The position numbers and the translations under genes are program-made. A model generated the notes under the pieces. The model did no database searches, was not told where the DNA came from, and worked only from the letters and a program-made list of their open reading frames with translations. From Bacteroidales bacterium (GTDB lineage Bacteria; Bacteroidota; Bacteroidia; Bacteroidales; WCHB1-69), in assembly GCA_031272025.1 (NCBI GenBank), contig JAISUP010000079.1, positions 1 to 47,338 of the forward strand: a stretch of 47,338 bases of DNA. Direction: 5' to 3'. This document shows positions 18,543 through 29,424 of this stretch, piece after piece (positions within the stretch are counted from its first letter, which is position 1; every line of letters begins with the position of its first letter).

Positions 18543-21500
18543 TTATTTCAAATATCCTTTCAGCATTTCTGCTGTTTGCGGACTTTGTTTTCCTATATCC
18601 GCGAGATGTTTTTCTATGCTTTGGTTTATTTTACCGGTTAGGGTTTCGTTCCCCGTGAGTTCGGCGATTTTGCCATAAGCATTTTGCAATAAATGCAGAT
18701 CGTTGTAAATACTTTGCATGTTGTCATCTCTCAGTTTGCTTATCATTGGGGTGAGTTCGCTATTGATATGATCTACCATATAACCTACGGCTTTCGTGGT
18801 TGGAATTTGCTTAAACAGAGGGGTGAGTTCTGTTTTCTGTTGTTCGGTTAGGATTTGTAGCAGTTGATCCAAGAAAGCACAAGATACTTCTATCATATTA
18901 TTTTGAATATCAAGAGTATGATTGTCTACATTATCTAACCATGTAAAATCTTCTACTAAATGTTCGGTAAAACGTCGCGCCATTGCCATGCCTTTTTCTG
19001 CTCCCGAGGGGGTGCCGAGTCTGAAATAGGTTTGCATGTATTGTATGCAACTGTACGAGTAGCCCTGACCAAGGTAGTCGCCCCAAGAACACTTATAGGG
19101 GTATATTTCATCGGGGAATATCATGTTCCCGTGGTCGAGCACGGCTTCTGCCTTATCCAATTTTTCTTCGTTAATCAGGCTACCGGCGAGCCGCGAAAAT
19201 AGTCTACGGGTGCTACCTGTAAGGCGAATATTGTCTTCATTTTGGTAAACCCGAGGGTCATTATAGCCTCCCCACGCGTATGGGTATGGTTCATGTTGTG
19301 CCAACAATTCGGGATGTTTTATCCGGTCAGGGCGAGTATGGTCGTCAAAGATATTCATCAATTTGTCGTACAAAATTTCTGTATCCACCCGTCCGTAGTC
19401 GTAATTTTGCGACCTTGGGGTACGAATAGGCACCAAACGGTAAGCCATACCTTCTAATTGAAAATATTCTTCGAGTCCGAGATAGGCTTCCGGACCGGTA
19501 GTCGTGGCGTAATAAACAGGACGCTCCCAATGGTTATTGACTAAGATATCCATCATAACCAAATATGCACGGCTCGTGAAATTATTGGTCAGGTTCCACG
19601 TGAGTTTATCCACGATTTGTGATTCTAATTCCGGTTTGACGGTTCCTGTGGATAGTACTTTTTCTTTATCCACGGGCAAAGAGAAACTCCCCGGTATGGT
19701 TTTGGCGGGATTGCCCTCGCCCATGCGTCTCGCCCCGTCCATAAAGATAGCCCGATTTTTGTCAAAAGAAGGAGATTTAATATATTCTATTACATCGGCA
19801 AGATTAAGATATTGTCCTGTTCCTTTGGCAAATACCGCGTAGTCGCGGGTGCCGTCTTTGTATTGTTCCCATGTTAGCGAGATGGGCAACGGTTCTGAGT
19901 TATACATTTTGCGTTTCATTTGGTCCACGTACCAACTGGCTCCCAAGAGGCTTAAATTGCACACGCGCACGTCTGTGCGGTAGCCTTCTACTTCTTGCGC
20001 GTACCAAAGGGGGAAAGTGTCGTTGTCGCCAAGAGTGAATAAAATAGCGTTGGGGGCACACGAATCTAAATAATTTTTGGCGATTCCCAATGCCGTGTAA
20101 CGGTGGTCGCGGTTATGGTCGTCCCAGTTTTCTTTTGCCATAATACAAGGAACGAGTGCCAAACAAATGAGCGTGGTCAGTATGGCTCCCGCGACTTGTA
20201 TTTTGTTATTTTTTATCTTTTCAAACAGCGAATAAATGCCGAACACGCCAAAACCTACCCATATCGCGAAGGCATAAAACGAAGCGGCATAAGCATAGTC
20301 TCTTTCACGGGGTTGAAAAACGTAATCATTGAGATATAATGAAATTGCCAATCCGGTCATTAAGAACAGCATGAGCACGATAAACGAGTTTTTGCCGTCT
20401 TTGCGGGAGTAGAAGATAATACCGATAATGCCAAGTAGGAGCGGTAAGAGATAGTAAGTGTTGTGCCCGGGGCGTTCCATGGACGAGGGTAAATTGTTTT
20501 GGCTCCCTACCCGCGGATTGTCGATAAAGGGGATACCGGTAATCCAGTTGCCACTGGTCAGGTCTCCGCGACCTTGTATGTCGTTTTGTCGCCCCGAAAA
20601 ATTCCACATGAAATATCTAAAATACATGTATCCAAATTGATAGGTACGCATAAATTTCATGTTAATTTCGTGAGTAATAATTCCTGCCCGGCGGTTATTG
20701 CTTTTGCTTTTTTCGATAATTCTTTCAAGATAGCGTAAATTTTCTTTGTCGTCGGGGACAGAGGGGTTATATTGACCGCGCATCCACGAGAGATAGGTAT
20801 CTTTGTGGTTTGCATCCCACATACGCGGTAAAAACATTTGGTCTTCCGGGGCATATTCGTATTCTGTGCCCTTTTTCTGGTCAGACACCACGTATTTACC
20901 TGCTTTATCGTCTCTCACGTAAGTTGGTTTTCCATCGTGCATCCCTATAACCGAAGAGGTCATGGTATAACCGTAAAGGAAGGGGTGCGTGCCGTATTGT
21001 TCGCGATTGAGGTACGACAACAAGGATACGGCATCTTCGGGGTTGTTCTCGTCAATAGTAGGATTCGCGTTAGAACGAATAACCAACGTGATAAAAGTAG
21101 AATAACCAAACACGAGAAATAGAAAACTGAATACTCCCGCGAGTAATACTTTTTTGTCTTTTTTATAGCCATAGTATAAACCGTATGCTACCAACCCGAA
21201 AAGTAAGAGAAAGAAGATAATGGTACCCGAATTGAAGGGCATGCCCGCGGAATTGACAAAAAAGATTTCAAATTTTCCTGACAAACTAACGATGCCGGGT
21301 ATAATCCCGTAGAGGATAATTCCCAATAACAGGAAAGAAAGTAAAAGCGAGAGAAATACCCCCCATTCTGCCCAAGATGTCAGTGCTTTTTTCATACCGC
21401 AAAGAATAAACAAAGGCACCGTGATAAAAAGCCATATCAATAACATTTGCCCTACGGAAAAGATAAAGCCCGCGAAAAAAGACATGATGGCTAACGAGAG

Positions 21501-22241
21501 TACTACTCCCATGACCGATGCTTTTTTCGAGAGTTTGAAATAGATAATGAGTACGATAGCAGGCAGGGTGAGTAAGTTAAGCAAATGAACACCAATAGAT
21601 AATCCCACGAGATAGGCTATCAGGATGATCCAACGATGCGGGTTTACTCCCTCCATTTGATGGTCGTACTCGTATTCCCATTTTAAAATGCACCAGAATA
21701 CTAAGGCGGTAAAGAAAGAGGACATGGCATATACCTCCCCTTCTACGGCAGAGAACCAGAAAGAGTCGGTGAAGGTATAGGCTAAGGCTCCTACTAATGC
21801 CGATCCGAAAAGCGCGATTTGTCTGCCTGTAGTTATTTCACCCATCTTGGCAACCATTTTTCGCCCCAAAGCCGTGATAGTCCAAAACAAAAACATGATG
21901 GTCGCCCCACTGCATATTGCCGACATGACATTCATGCACAACGCGACTTTTGTAACATCATTTCCTGCAAAAAGGGTAAAGATATGCCCTATAATTTGAA
22001 AAGTAGGCGCGCCGGGGGGATGCCCTACTAACATCTTGTACGTGGTCGCGATGTACTCGCCACAATCCCACCACGAAGCCGTTGGCTCGGCGGTAATAAT
22101 GTAGATTGACGAGGCAAAAATTCCTAATATCCAACCTAAAATGTTGTTCGTGATTTTAAAATGTTTTGTCATTCTTTTGTTGTTAAAATAATGAAATAAA
22201 AAAGAGAGTGCAAATGTACATAAAAATTTTGACATGTACAT
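18543..22241 (-). CDS. DUF2723 (TMEM260-like) large membrane protein, candidate glycosyltransferase
   Basis: WILGIFASSIYIITAEPTASWWDCGEYIATTYKMLVGHPPGAPTFQIIGHIF...VEGEVYAMSSFFTALVFW...GDNDTFPLWYAQEVEGYRTDVRVCNLSLL. Probable start at MTKHFKITNN (22172). Confidence 0.88.
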   Translation of the reverse strand: MYMSKFLCTFALSFLFHYFNNKRMTKHFKITNNILGWILGIFASSIYIITAEPTASWWDCGEYIATTYKMLVGHPPGAPTFQIIGHIFTLFAGNDVTKVALCMNVMSAICSGATIMFLFWTITALGRKMVAKMGEITTGRQIALFGSALVGALAYTFTDSFWFSAVEGEVYAMSSFFTALVFWCILKWEYEYDHQMEGVNPHRWIILIAYLVGLSIGVHLLNLLTLPAIVLIIYFKLSKKASVMGVVLSLAIMSFFAGFIFSVGQMLLIWLFITVPLFILCGMKKALTSWAEWGVFLSLLLSFLLLGIILYGIIPGIVSLSGKFEIFFVNSAGMPFNSGTIIFFLLLFGLVAYGLYYGYKKDKKVLLAGVFSFLFLVFGYSTFITLVIRSNANPTIDENNPEDAVSLLSYLNREQYGTHPFLYGYTMTSSVIGMHDGKPTYVRDDKAGKYVVSDQKKGTEYEYAPEDQMFLPRMWDANHKDTYLSWMRGQYNPSVPDDKENLRYLERIIEKSKSNNRRAGIITHEINMKFMRTYQFGYMYFRYFMWNFSGRQNDIQGRGDLTSGNWITGIPFIDNPRVGSQNNLPSSMERPGHNTYYLLPLLLGIIGIIFYSRKDGKNSFIVLMLFLMTGLAISLYLNDYVFQPRERDYAYAASFYAFAIWVGFGVFGIYSLFEKIKNNKIQVAGAILTTLICLALVPCIMAKENWDDHNRDHRYTALGIAKNYLDSCAPNAILFTLGDNDTFPLWYAQEVEGYRTDVRVCNLSLLGASWYVDQMKRKMYNSEPLPISLTWEQYKDGTRDYAVFAKGTGQYLNLADVIEYIKSPSFDKNRAIFMDGARRMGEGNPAKTIPGSFSLPVDKEKVLSTGTVKPELESQIVDKLTWNLTNNFTSRAYLVMMDILVNNHWERPVYYATTTGPEAYLGLEEYFQLEGMAYRLVPIRTPRSQNYDYGRVDTEILYDKLMNIFDDHTRPDRIKHPELLAQHEPYPYAWGGYNDPRVYQNEDNIRLTGSTRRLFSRLAGSLINEEKLDKAEAVLDHGNMIFPDEIYPYKCSWGDYLGQGYSYSCIQYMQTYFRLGTPSGAEKGMAMARRFTEHLVEDFTWLDNVDNHTLDIQNNMIEVSCAFLDQLLQILTEQQKTELTPLFKQIPTTKAVGYMVDHINSELTPMISKLRDDNMQSIYNDLHLLQNAYGKIAELTGNETLTGKINQSIEKHLADIGKQSPQTAEMLKGYLK

Positions 22242-22301
22242 TTGTATAATCAGTTTGGGGGATAGTATGAATCATGCAGGTTAGATTCTAAATTCTAAAT
22301 T

Positions 22302-22874
22302 CTAAATTTTTATCACTCCTTTTGGGGTGCGTTTATATGTTTCACCACTTTCGGGACAGGTAGCCATTCCTTGGGTATTGAATATCAATTTATGTCCAAA
22401 TTCGCTCATCCAACCGGTTTGTCGGGCGGGATTTCCTATGACCAACGCGTAGTCGGGCACGGGGCGAGTAACGACAGCCCCGGCTCCTATGAAGGCATAG
22501 TTTCCTATATCATTGCCACATACAATCGTGGCATTTGCCCCAATAGTAGCCCCTTTTCCCACACGCGTAGGCAAATATTGGGTTTTGCGACACACGGCAC
22601 TGCGCGGGTTGAATACATTGGTGAACACCATCGAAGGTCCGAGAAAGACATCATCTTCACAAATTACCCCCGTGTATATGGAAACATTATTCTGTACTTT
22701 TACCCCGTTGCCAAGCACTACCTCAGGCGACACTACCACGTTTTGCCCAATATTGCAATTTTTTCCAATACGGCAACCCGACATGATGTGTGCGAAATGC
22801 CAAACGCGGGTGCCGTCTCCTATCTCGCAAGGCTCGTCTATCACTGCCGTAGGATGTGCAAAATAACTCATATC
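22302..22874 (-). CDS. Left-handed beta-helix N-acetyltransferase (WbpD/WlbB-like)
   Basis: [67 protein letters not shown] hexapeptide repeats; start at MSYFAHP. Confidence 0.9.
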   Translation of the reverse strand, partial: DMSYFAHPTAVIDEPCEIGDGTRVWHFAHIMSGCRIGKNCNIGQNVVVSPEVVLGNGVKVQNNVSIYTGVICEDDVFLGPSMVFTNVFNPRSAVCRKTQYLPTRVGKGATIGANATIVCGNDIGNYAFIGAGAVVTRPVPDYALVIGNPARQTGWMSEFGHKLIFNTQGMATCPESGETYKRTPKGVIKI

Positions 22875-24010
22875 TTTTTTATTATTTTTAAAAATATATC
22901 CGTGATGTAATCTAATTGTTGATTGTCTAATTCGGGACAAATGGGCAAAGAAAGCACTGTCTGACATAACTGTTCTGCCACAGGGAAATCTCCTTGACGG
23001 TAGCCATAGTTGGCAAAGACTTTTTGCAAATGCAGAGGTACGGGGTAGTATATCATGGCAGGGATACCTGCTTCGTTCAACGCTTGTATGCAGGCTTCTC
23101 TATTTTTTCCTTGTAGTCGAAGTGTATATTGATGAAAAACGTGCGACCTGTCTTCGGGCATGTTGGGCAATAACAAGTGTTCGTTGTGAGCAAAAGCCTC
23201 GTTATAAGCAGTGGCAATTTTTCTTCTCCTTTCATTAAATATATCTAAATAAGGGAGTTTTATGTCTAAAATAGTGGCTTGCAATGAATCCAAACGGGAA
23301 TTCATGCCTATACGGTCATGCCGGTAACGCGTAGATTGTCCATGCGAGGCAATACTTTTCGCGGTATCGGCTAACAAAGTGTCGCGAGTAAAAATCGCTC
23401 CCCCGTCCCCGTAACAGCCCAAATTCTTGGACGGGAAAAAAGAAGTACACCCGATGTTTCCCATCGTGCCGGCGTGATATTCTTCTCCCGATGACATTCG
23501 GTAACGAGCCCCCAAAGATTGACAGGCATCTTCTATCACGTGAAGGTGGTATGTGCCTGCAAAGGAAAGTAAGGATTGCATATTACAACATTGCCCAAAA
23601 AGATGCACGGGCAGTAGCACCTTTGTACGGGAAGTTATCTTTTGCTCTATTCGCGAAATGTCGATATTAAAAGTATCTGCCTCCACGTCGACAAAAACAG
23701 GGGTAAGGTTTAGCAGTGCGATAGCCTCTGCCGCCGCGATGAAACTGAAAGGGGTAGTAATAACCTCATCTCCGGGAGATAAGTGTAGTGACATGAGTGA
23801 AATTTGTAGTGCATCTGTCCCGTTTCCACAAGGAATCACGTAAGGCACGTTAAGATATGCTGCTAAATGAGCAGCGAACTGTTTCACCGGTTCCCCGTTG
23901 ATAAATTGACCCGAACAGAGTACTGCCTTTATGCCCTTGTCTATTTCTGTCTCCAAACGATGGTATTGACTCTGTAAATCAACCATTTGTATTCTTCTCC
24001 GTGAAATCAT
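22868..24010 (-). CDS. DegT/DnrJ/EryC1/StrS aminotransferase (WbpE/WlbC-like)
   Basis: [23 protein letters not shown]...[38 protein letters not shown]...[11 protein letters not shown]...[15 protein letters not shown]. Confidence 0.93.
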   Translation of the reverse strand: MISRRRIQMVDLQSQYHRLETEIDKGIKAVLCSGQFINGEPVKQFAAHLAAYLNVPYVIPCGNGTDALQISLMSLHLSPGDEVITTPFSFIAAAEAIALLNLTPVFVDVEADTFNIDISRIEQKITSRTKVLLPVHLFGQCCNMQSLLSFAGTYHLHVIEDACQSLGARYRMSSGEEYHAGTMGNIGCTSFFPSKNLGCYGDGGAIFTRDTLLADTAKSIASHGQSTRYRHDRIGMNSRLDSLQATILDIKLPYLDIFNERRRKIATAYNEAFAHNEHLLLPNMPEDRSHVFHQYTLRLQGKNREACIQALNEAGIPAMIYYPVPLHLQKVFANYGYRQGDFPVAEQLCQTVLSLPICPELDNQQLDYITDIFLKIIKKI

Positions 24011-24086
24011 CCTTTTAAAAAATAACTTTGTGCGGCAAAAATAATAAAAAATTATGTATTTTTGCAGTTTATAAATATATTATTTT

Positions 24087-24758
24087 ATGACTATACATAA
24101 AGAAGGGATATTCTCCATTGTAGTAGCGGGATTGTTTTTGAGTGTGTTGTTGTTTTTATTTTTTCGGTATTGTCCTTATTCTCGAAAATTTCCCGGGGTC
24201 ATTATGCCTGTTTTGGTAGTAATGACCTCCTTGTGCCTGTTTTTTTTGGTGGTACGTTTTTTTCGTGTCCCGGACAGGGTCATCAATAAAGTAGAAAACG
24301 GGATACTCTCCCCTGCCGATGGGACTATCGTTGCCATTGAAGAAATTTTTGAAGACGAGTATTTTAAGAATAAGAGACTTAAAATATCTGTATTTATGTC
24401 TATTACTAACGTGCACGTGAATTATTTTCCTATTGATGGGGAGGTAATTTATGTATGCTATCACCCCGGCAAACATCTCGTTGCCCGTTACCCGAAATCA
24501 TCGGTATATAACGAGCATCAATCGGTGGTCGTCTCTAAAAATGAGCATGAAACGGTTTTATTTCGTCAAATTGCCGGATTGATTGCCCGCCGTATCGCGC
24601 AACAAGTGAAAACCGGAGACATTGCCGTGCAAGGTCATGAAATGGGAATCATCAAATTCGGCTCGCGGGTAGATGTTTTTCTACCCTTAGATTGCGAACC
24701 TTCCGTGAAAATAGGTGATAAAGTATGGGCACAAAAAAGTGTTCTCGCGTATTTTTAA
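24087..24758 (+). CDS. psd: Phosphatidylserine decarboxylase family protein
   Basis: ILSPADGTIVAIEE...SVFMSITNVHVNYFPIDGEV...GIIKFGSRVDVFLP (archaeal/short Psd; GS cleavage site). Confidence 0.92.
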   Translation: MTIHKEGIFSIVVAGLFLSVLLFLFFRYCPYSRKFPGVIMPVLVVMTSLCLFFLVVRFFRVPDRVINKVENGILSPADGTIVAIEEIFEDEYFKNKRLKISVFMSITNVHVNYFPIDGEVIYVCYHPGKHLVARYPKSSVYNEHQSVVVSKNEHETVLFRQIAGLIARRIAQQVKTGDIAVQGHEMGIIKFGSRVDVFLPLDCEPSVKIGDKVWAQKSVLAYF

Positions 24759-24784
24759 GAATTTTAATGCTTTTTCTGATATTT

Positions 24785-26173
24785 ATGAATAGAAAAATTT
24801 TATTGTTATTTTTGTTGTCGTTTTTTTTTACTCTATCCCACTTGTCGGGACAAGAAATAAAACAAGGAAAAAAAACGGCATCTTCTGCTAAAAATCTCAA
24901 AGAATCAGACTGTTTTATGGAATTTGGGGTGCGCTACGGGTCGACTTTATACCATCCTAAAAGTGCTATTTATCTTAAAGATTTGTACTTTGGAAGTTTG
25001 GAAGTGCGTTTTGGCAAACAGTCGAGCGGCAAAGCACAATGGGAGCAAATGCTCAATTTCCCGGTTTATGGGGTAGCCTTACGGTATACCGATTACACGG
25101 ATTTTTTCGATACTAAGTCGGAAAATAGGGAAAGGAACAAAGTGATTGGCAAAAATATCGCCTTGTTTGGCTATTTACAAGGTGCTATTGTACGTTACCG
25201 ATGTTTCGCGTGGCATTATCAAATTGGCATGGGAGCCGTGTATTTCACGAAGATATACAAGAAAGAAAACGTGTATCAGCCCGAAACACTTACCCCTGAC
25301 CCCAACAATCCCGATCGTTATATCAATCAAGGAGAAAATACAGACGCGGACATTGGAGAGAGTCTGGAATATCCTTCTAATAATTTAATTTCTTTATATT
25401 TAACACCGTATATCAATTTTCAAATGGGTTTCGATTTTCGGGTAAGTAGGCAGATAGACTTGTGTTTTAATGCTAATTTTTGTCATGCCTCCAATGCCAA
25501 TATCAACATGCCTAATTTTGGCATCAACGAAGTGCAAGGCATCGCGAGTGTGAGGTATCATTTTAATCCCGAACATAAGATAGAGAAGAAAAACAATTTT
25601 CCGAAATTTGAGGCAAAGAATGCCCTGTTTTTCACGGTAGATCCCGGTTTTTTGTATGCACGTTACGATGATAATTATTACTTCAAAACAGGGATTAGCG
25701 TGGGTTATGCGCGACAAGTTTTACCGATATTAAACGTGGGCGCCTCGTTTGAAGTATGCTACGCGCGTTATCTTGCTCATTCTTGGGATTATAATTATAC
25801 CGAATGGGAGCGGGAGGGGTCGCCTCGCGTAAAAATGCCACACAATATTCATTCGGAAGCCTTTTACGGGTTCGCCGAATTGGCATTTAGCCGTTTCGCG
25901 CTACAAGTAGGGATTGGGGCTTACGTGAACAAGGGACCGGGACAAGCCAAAAACATGGACCTCGCGCAAAATTGGAACAATGGCGGCACCCTAACCAAAT
26001 ATCCCGTGGTATATGAAAAAGTAGGCTTCCGAATTTATCTTGGCAAAGAATATCATCATTTTGTAGGTGCCTCTATCCGTGCCCACGCTCCCGTTGCCGA
26101 TTACCTCGCCTTTACTTACGGCTATAAATTTTATCGCTTTTCTGACATCAAACGACATAAAAATGAAAAATAA
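24785..26173 (+). CDS. Acyloxyacyl hydrolase / PagL-like lipid A deacylase family protein
   Basis: Signal peptide after MNRKILLLFLLSFFF; FCHASNANINMPNFGINEVQGIASVRYHF PagL-type motif. ORF start 24725 overlaps psd, so internal Met chosen. Confidence 0.75.
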   Translation: MNRKILLLFLLSFFFTLSHLSGQEIKQGKKTASSAKNLKESDCFMEFGVRYGSTLYHPKSAIYLKDLYFGSLEVRFGKQSSGKAQWEQMLNFPVYGVALRYTDYTDFFDTKSENRERNKVIGKNIALFGYLQGAIVRYRCFAWHYQIGMGAVYFTKIYKKENVYQPETLTPDPNNPDRYINQGENTDADIGESLEYPSNNLISLYLTPYINFQMGFDFRVSRQIDLCFNANFCHASNANINMPNFGINEVQGIASVRYHFNPEHKIEKKNNFPKFEAKNALFFTVDPGFLYARYDDNYYFKTGISVGYARQVLPILNVGASFEVCYARYLAHSWDYNYTEWEREGSPRVKMPHNIHSEAFYGFAELAFSRFALQVGIGAYVNKGPGQAKNMDLAQNWNNGGTLTKYPVVYEKVGFRIYLGKEYHHFVGASIRAHAPVADYLAFTYGYKFYRFSDIKRHKNEK

Positions 26174-27050
26174 ACCCCTATGCAGGCTTATTGTCGATGG
26201 CGGGGCTACCACTGTTAAATGGAGTTGTCTGAACGAAGACCGCATCTTTCGCGGGCAAACCAATGGCTTAAACCTGACCTATTGTTCCGATGAACAGTTA
26301 ATTATATCTACGCGCTCATGGATAAGTCAGGTAAAACAACAATGCCGATTTTTAGAAAATTTACGTATTTTTTTTCACGGAGCAGGTCTCGGGTCATTCT
26401 CCGCGGGCGAGAAGGTGAAACACGGGCTACAAGTTGCCTGCGAAATGGAAAACGTGCAACTCGATAGCATAGACATACACTCTGACCTTGACGGCGCGGG
26501 AAAGGCTCTATTTGGACAGAAGGGAACAGGCTACGCGGCTATCTTGGGCACAGGCTCCAACATCGGCTATGTTCGCGAAGGTAAAATAGAAGATACTGTC
26601 CCTTCGTTAGGTTATATGCTTGGAGATGAAGGAAGTGGAACATATTTGGGCAAATGTTTGATAACCGCTTATTTAAGAAATCGGTTGCCGCGAGAATTGC
26701 ACGAAAACATGGAAAACACGTTCTTGCTTACCCCACAAAAAGTGAAAAATGCAGTCTATCAATCCCCCTGTCCTCATACTTTTTTCTCAAATTTTGCCCC
26801 ATTTCTCGAAAAAAAAATGCAACACCCTTTTGTTATTCAATTGTGCGCGAATGCTTTTCATGATTTTTTCGAACAACAAATTTTGCCCCTTGCACGTCCC
26901 GACCGTTTGCCCAACATAGCATTTTCGGGATCGGTAGCGATGCACTTTGCCGACATTTTAACCAAAGTATTAGAACAGCACGGGTTCGAGGTTACAGAAA
27001 TCATACCTAACCCCATGCAAAGATTGGAAGAATACTATGGAAAATATTAA
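26163..27050 (+). CDS. BadF/BadG/BcrA/BcrD-type ATPase (N-acetylglucosamine kinase-like)
   Basis: LIVDGGATTVKWSCL...LDGAGKALFGQKGTGYAAILGTGSNIGYV...LGYMLGDEGSGTYLGK. Confidence 0.88.
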   Translation: MKNKPLCRLIVDGGATTVKWSCLNEDRIFRGQTNGLNLTYCSDEQLIISTRSWISQVKQQCRFLENLRIFFHGAGLGSFSAGEKVKHGLQVACEMENVQLDSIDIHSDLDGAGKALFGQKGTGYAAILGTGSNIGYVREGKIEDTVPSLGYMLGDEGSGTYLGKCLITAYLRNRLPRELHENMENTFLLTPQKVKNAVYQSPCPHTFFSNFAPFLEKKMQHPFVIQLCANAFHDFFEQQILPLARPDRLPNIAFSGSVAMHFADILTKVLEQHGFEVTEIIPNPMQRLEEYYGKY

Positions 27051-27158
27051 AAAATATTATCCATTTACAAATTTGTTATGGAACAACGGCGCGTCTGATT
27101 TCTGAAAAAAATGTTGTACTTTCGCGTTTTCAAATTTGCAATAAAAAAATAGAGAGTA

Positions 27159-27983
27159 ATGCACGTAGACGTGATTCTTTTTTCGGCGTTAATCCTTGGG
27201 GGACTTGCTTTATTGTCCGCGGGGATACTTTTTTGGGTATCGAAGGTTTTTCATGTATATGAAGATCCTCGTATTGCATTGGTAATTCATGAATTACCGG
27301 GTGCAAATTGTGGGGGCTGCGGTTTCGCGGGTTGTAGAGGATTAGCCGAAGCCATGGTGAGGTCAGCCTCTCTATCAGGATTACGTTGCCCTGTTGGCGG
27401 CACCGGGACAAACACGCGTATCGCCACCATCTTGGGAGTTAAAAACGAGGCAACCCGTCCTACCATAGCGGTATCGCGCTGTCAAGGGTCATGTGCGCAC
27501 GCTCCCGCGAAATCGCGATACGAAGGTGCCCCCTCTTGTGCCTTCGCCGCCTCGCTTTTTGCCGGTGAAAGTGCCTGCCCAAACGGGTGTCTGGGATTAG
27601 GAGACTGCCAAAACGCCTGCTCTTTTAATGCTATTTCCATAAATCAGGAAACAAGATTGCCCGAAATTAATGAACTCAAATGCGTGTCTTGCGGGGCATG
27701 TGCCAAAAATTGTCCCCGCCTTCTGATTGAAATGAGATACAAAGACACCCCGACCGGACGTTTTTACGTGGCTTGTCGAAATACAGAAAAAGGTGCCGTT
27801 GCCAAGAAAAATTGCAGCGTAACTTGTATCGGGTGCGGGAAGTGCGCGAAAACATGCCCGCACCAAGCCATTACCATAGAAAATAACCTCGCTTATATTA
27901 ACGATAAAAAATGCATCGGTTGCGGCAGTTGCCTCGAAGCCTGCCCCACGCGTGCCATACGACGAGACATGCCGCACGCGTAA
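27159..27983 (+). CDS. rnfB: RnfB-like electron transport complex Fe-S protein (orphan)
   Basis: N-term TM; ELPGANCGGCGFAGCRGLAEAMV; CPVGG; two ferredoxin-type CxxCxxCxxxCP clusters. Confidence 0.9.
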   Translation: MHVDVILFSALILGGLALLSAGILFWVSKVFHVYEDPRIALVIHELPGANCGGCGFAGCRGLAEAMVRSASLSGLRCPVGGTGTNTRIATILGVKNEATRPTIAVSRCQGSCAHAPAKSRYEGAPSCAFAASLFAGESACPNGCLGLGDCQNACSFNAISINQETRLPEINELKCVSCGACAKNCPRLLIEMRYKDTPTGRFYVACRNTEKGAVAKKNCSVTCIGCGKCAKTCPHQAITIENNLAYINDKKCIGCGSCLEACPTRAIRRDMPHA

Positions 27984-28073
27984 CGCGTGAAGATTATTTA
28001 TATTTACTCATTCTCGCACTTTTACAGGTTCAAATATCCCCGCGGCAATGAAAAAATCGAAACACGAATCGGC

Positions 28074-28706
28074 ATGATGTGTACAAGAAATCCGACAGTG
28101 ATTATTGCTAATGGCGAGCCGCCCGTTCACGCGGAGGCTTTACAACGGTTAAGGTCCGCCCAAATCCTTGTCTGCTGCGATGGAGCCATAGCCATACTCG
28201 ACAAGTTGGGGCTCATGCCTTCGGTAGTCGTGGGCGACATGGATTCTATCACGCCGGGCGTTGCTACTCGTTTTGGTCATTGCCTGCAAATGGACACGAA
28301 CCCAAACTATAACGACTTGACCAAGGCATTGCGTTATTGCCTGTCTCGCGACCTTCGTGAGGTTACGATTTTGGGAGCCACGGGCTTACGCGAAGACCAT
28401 ACGCTCGGTAATATTGGGGTAATGCTTCAATACGCGAAGGAATACAAGATGAAATTAGAAATGCTTACCAATCATGGCATATTTACACCTGCTTTTCAAA
28501 GCATTACTTTGCCATCGTTTCAGGGACAACAAGTTTCGGTATTTAGTATTACTTCTCATACCCTTCTCTCGTACAAGGGACTTAAATATCCCGTGCTATC
28601 GCGAACATTTCACTATTGGAGCGAAGGTTGTCTTAACGAAGCCTTATCCGATGAGTTTTCCGTGCTATTTGAGGATGGAGAAGTATTGATATTCAGGATG
28701 TTTTAA
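28074..28706 (+). CDS. Thiamine diphosphokinase
   Basis: [27 protein letters not shown]...[35 protein letters not shown]; start at MMCTRNP preferred over 27987. Confidence 0.88.
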   Translation: MMCTRNPTVIIANGEPPVHAEALQRLRSAQILVCCDGAIAILDKLGLMPSVVVGDMDSITPGVATRFGHCLQMDTNPNYNDLTKALRYCLSRDLREVTILGATGLREDHTLGNIGVMLQYAKEYKMKLEMLTNHGIFTPAFQSITLPSFQGQQVSVFSITSHTLLSYKGLKYPVLSRTFHYWSEGCLNEALSDEFSVLFEDGEVLIFRMF

Positions 28707-28972
28707 TTTTCGCAGGTATTTTTTTGAGCACGAGGGGGCACGGGGTCGTAGCCGGAGCCGCCCCACGGGTTACACGAGAGTATTCTCTTAATCGTGAGCC
28801 AACCGCCGCGCCACGGTCCATGCACCCGAATTGCCTCTATCCCGTATCGCGAACAAGTAGGCTCGTACCGACAATGACCGCCAAGCCACGGGGATAGTAA
28901 TATTTGATAGCCTCGAATGATACCAATAAAGCATAAAGAAACAAACGCGCGAAGTAAAGTTAAGAGTTTCAT
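28703..28972 (-). CDS. yidD: Membrane protein insertion efficiency factor YidD
   Basis: [61 protein letters not shown]. Confidence 0.97.
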   Translation of the reverse strand: MKLLTLLRAFVSLCFIGIIRGYQILLSPWLGGHCRYEPTCSRYGIEAIRVHGPWRGGWLTIKRILSCNPWGGSGYDPVPPRAQKNTCEN

Positions 28973-29424
28973 TGCTCAATGTCCGGATGAGGGTTCGTAT
29001 CAGTCAATACTTTACCGGAGGTAGATATTTTATGCAAACAATCTTTCACCCCTTTTTCTATCACAGCATAAGGCTGTAATTCTTTGGTAACAAACACGAA
29101 GAGGAGATGCCAATATGCAGGTAGGGCATCCGGGGGTAGCGGAACCGGTAAAATATGCTTCTGTTTTCTGTAAACGTCTCTGAATATTCGCTTTACCCGA
29201 TTTCTGTTCACGGCTTTTTTAAGCAGTCGTTTGGGGACGCTCACGGCAACAGCATGGCAATGATGTCCCCCTTCTTCTTGAGAAATAGCCTCGAAATAAC
29301 ATTTAAACGGGAAAGCATAACACCATTGGTGTCCAAAAAATAGTCGTTCGAAGATTTTTCGGGAAGTGATGCGTTCGTGCTTCGCGAAAGTGTACGAACC
29401 GGTTTTAGCGGCGTTTGTTGGCAT
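28969..29424 (-). CDS. rnpA: Ribonuclease P protein component
   Basis: [17 protein letters not shown]...[32 protein letters not shown] overlap with yidD. Confidence 0.95.
   Translation of the reverse strand: MPTNAAKTGSYTFAKHERITSRKIFERLFFGHQWCYAFPFKCYFEAISQEEGGHHCHAVAVSVPKRLLKKAVNRNRVKRIFRDVYRKQKHILPVPLPPDALPAYWHLLFVFVTKELQPYAVIEKGVKDCLHKISTSGKVLTDTNPHPDIEQ

Noticed and set aside
22285-22305. Three tandem ATTCTAA units overlapping the stop of the acetyltransferase gene
   Set aside because: Too short (3 x 7 bp) to support as a functional repeat; not a CRISPR.
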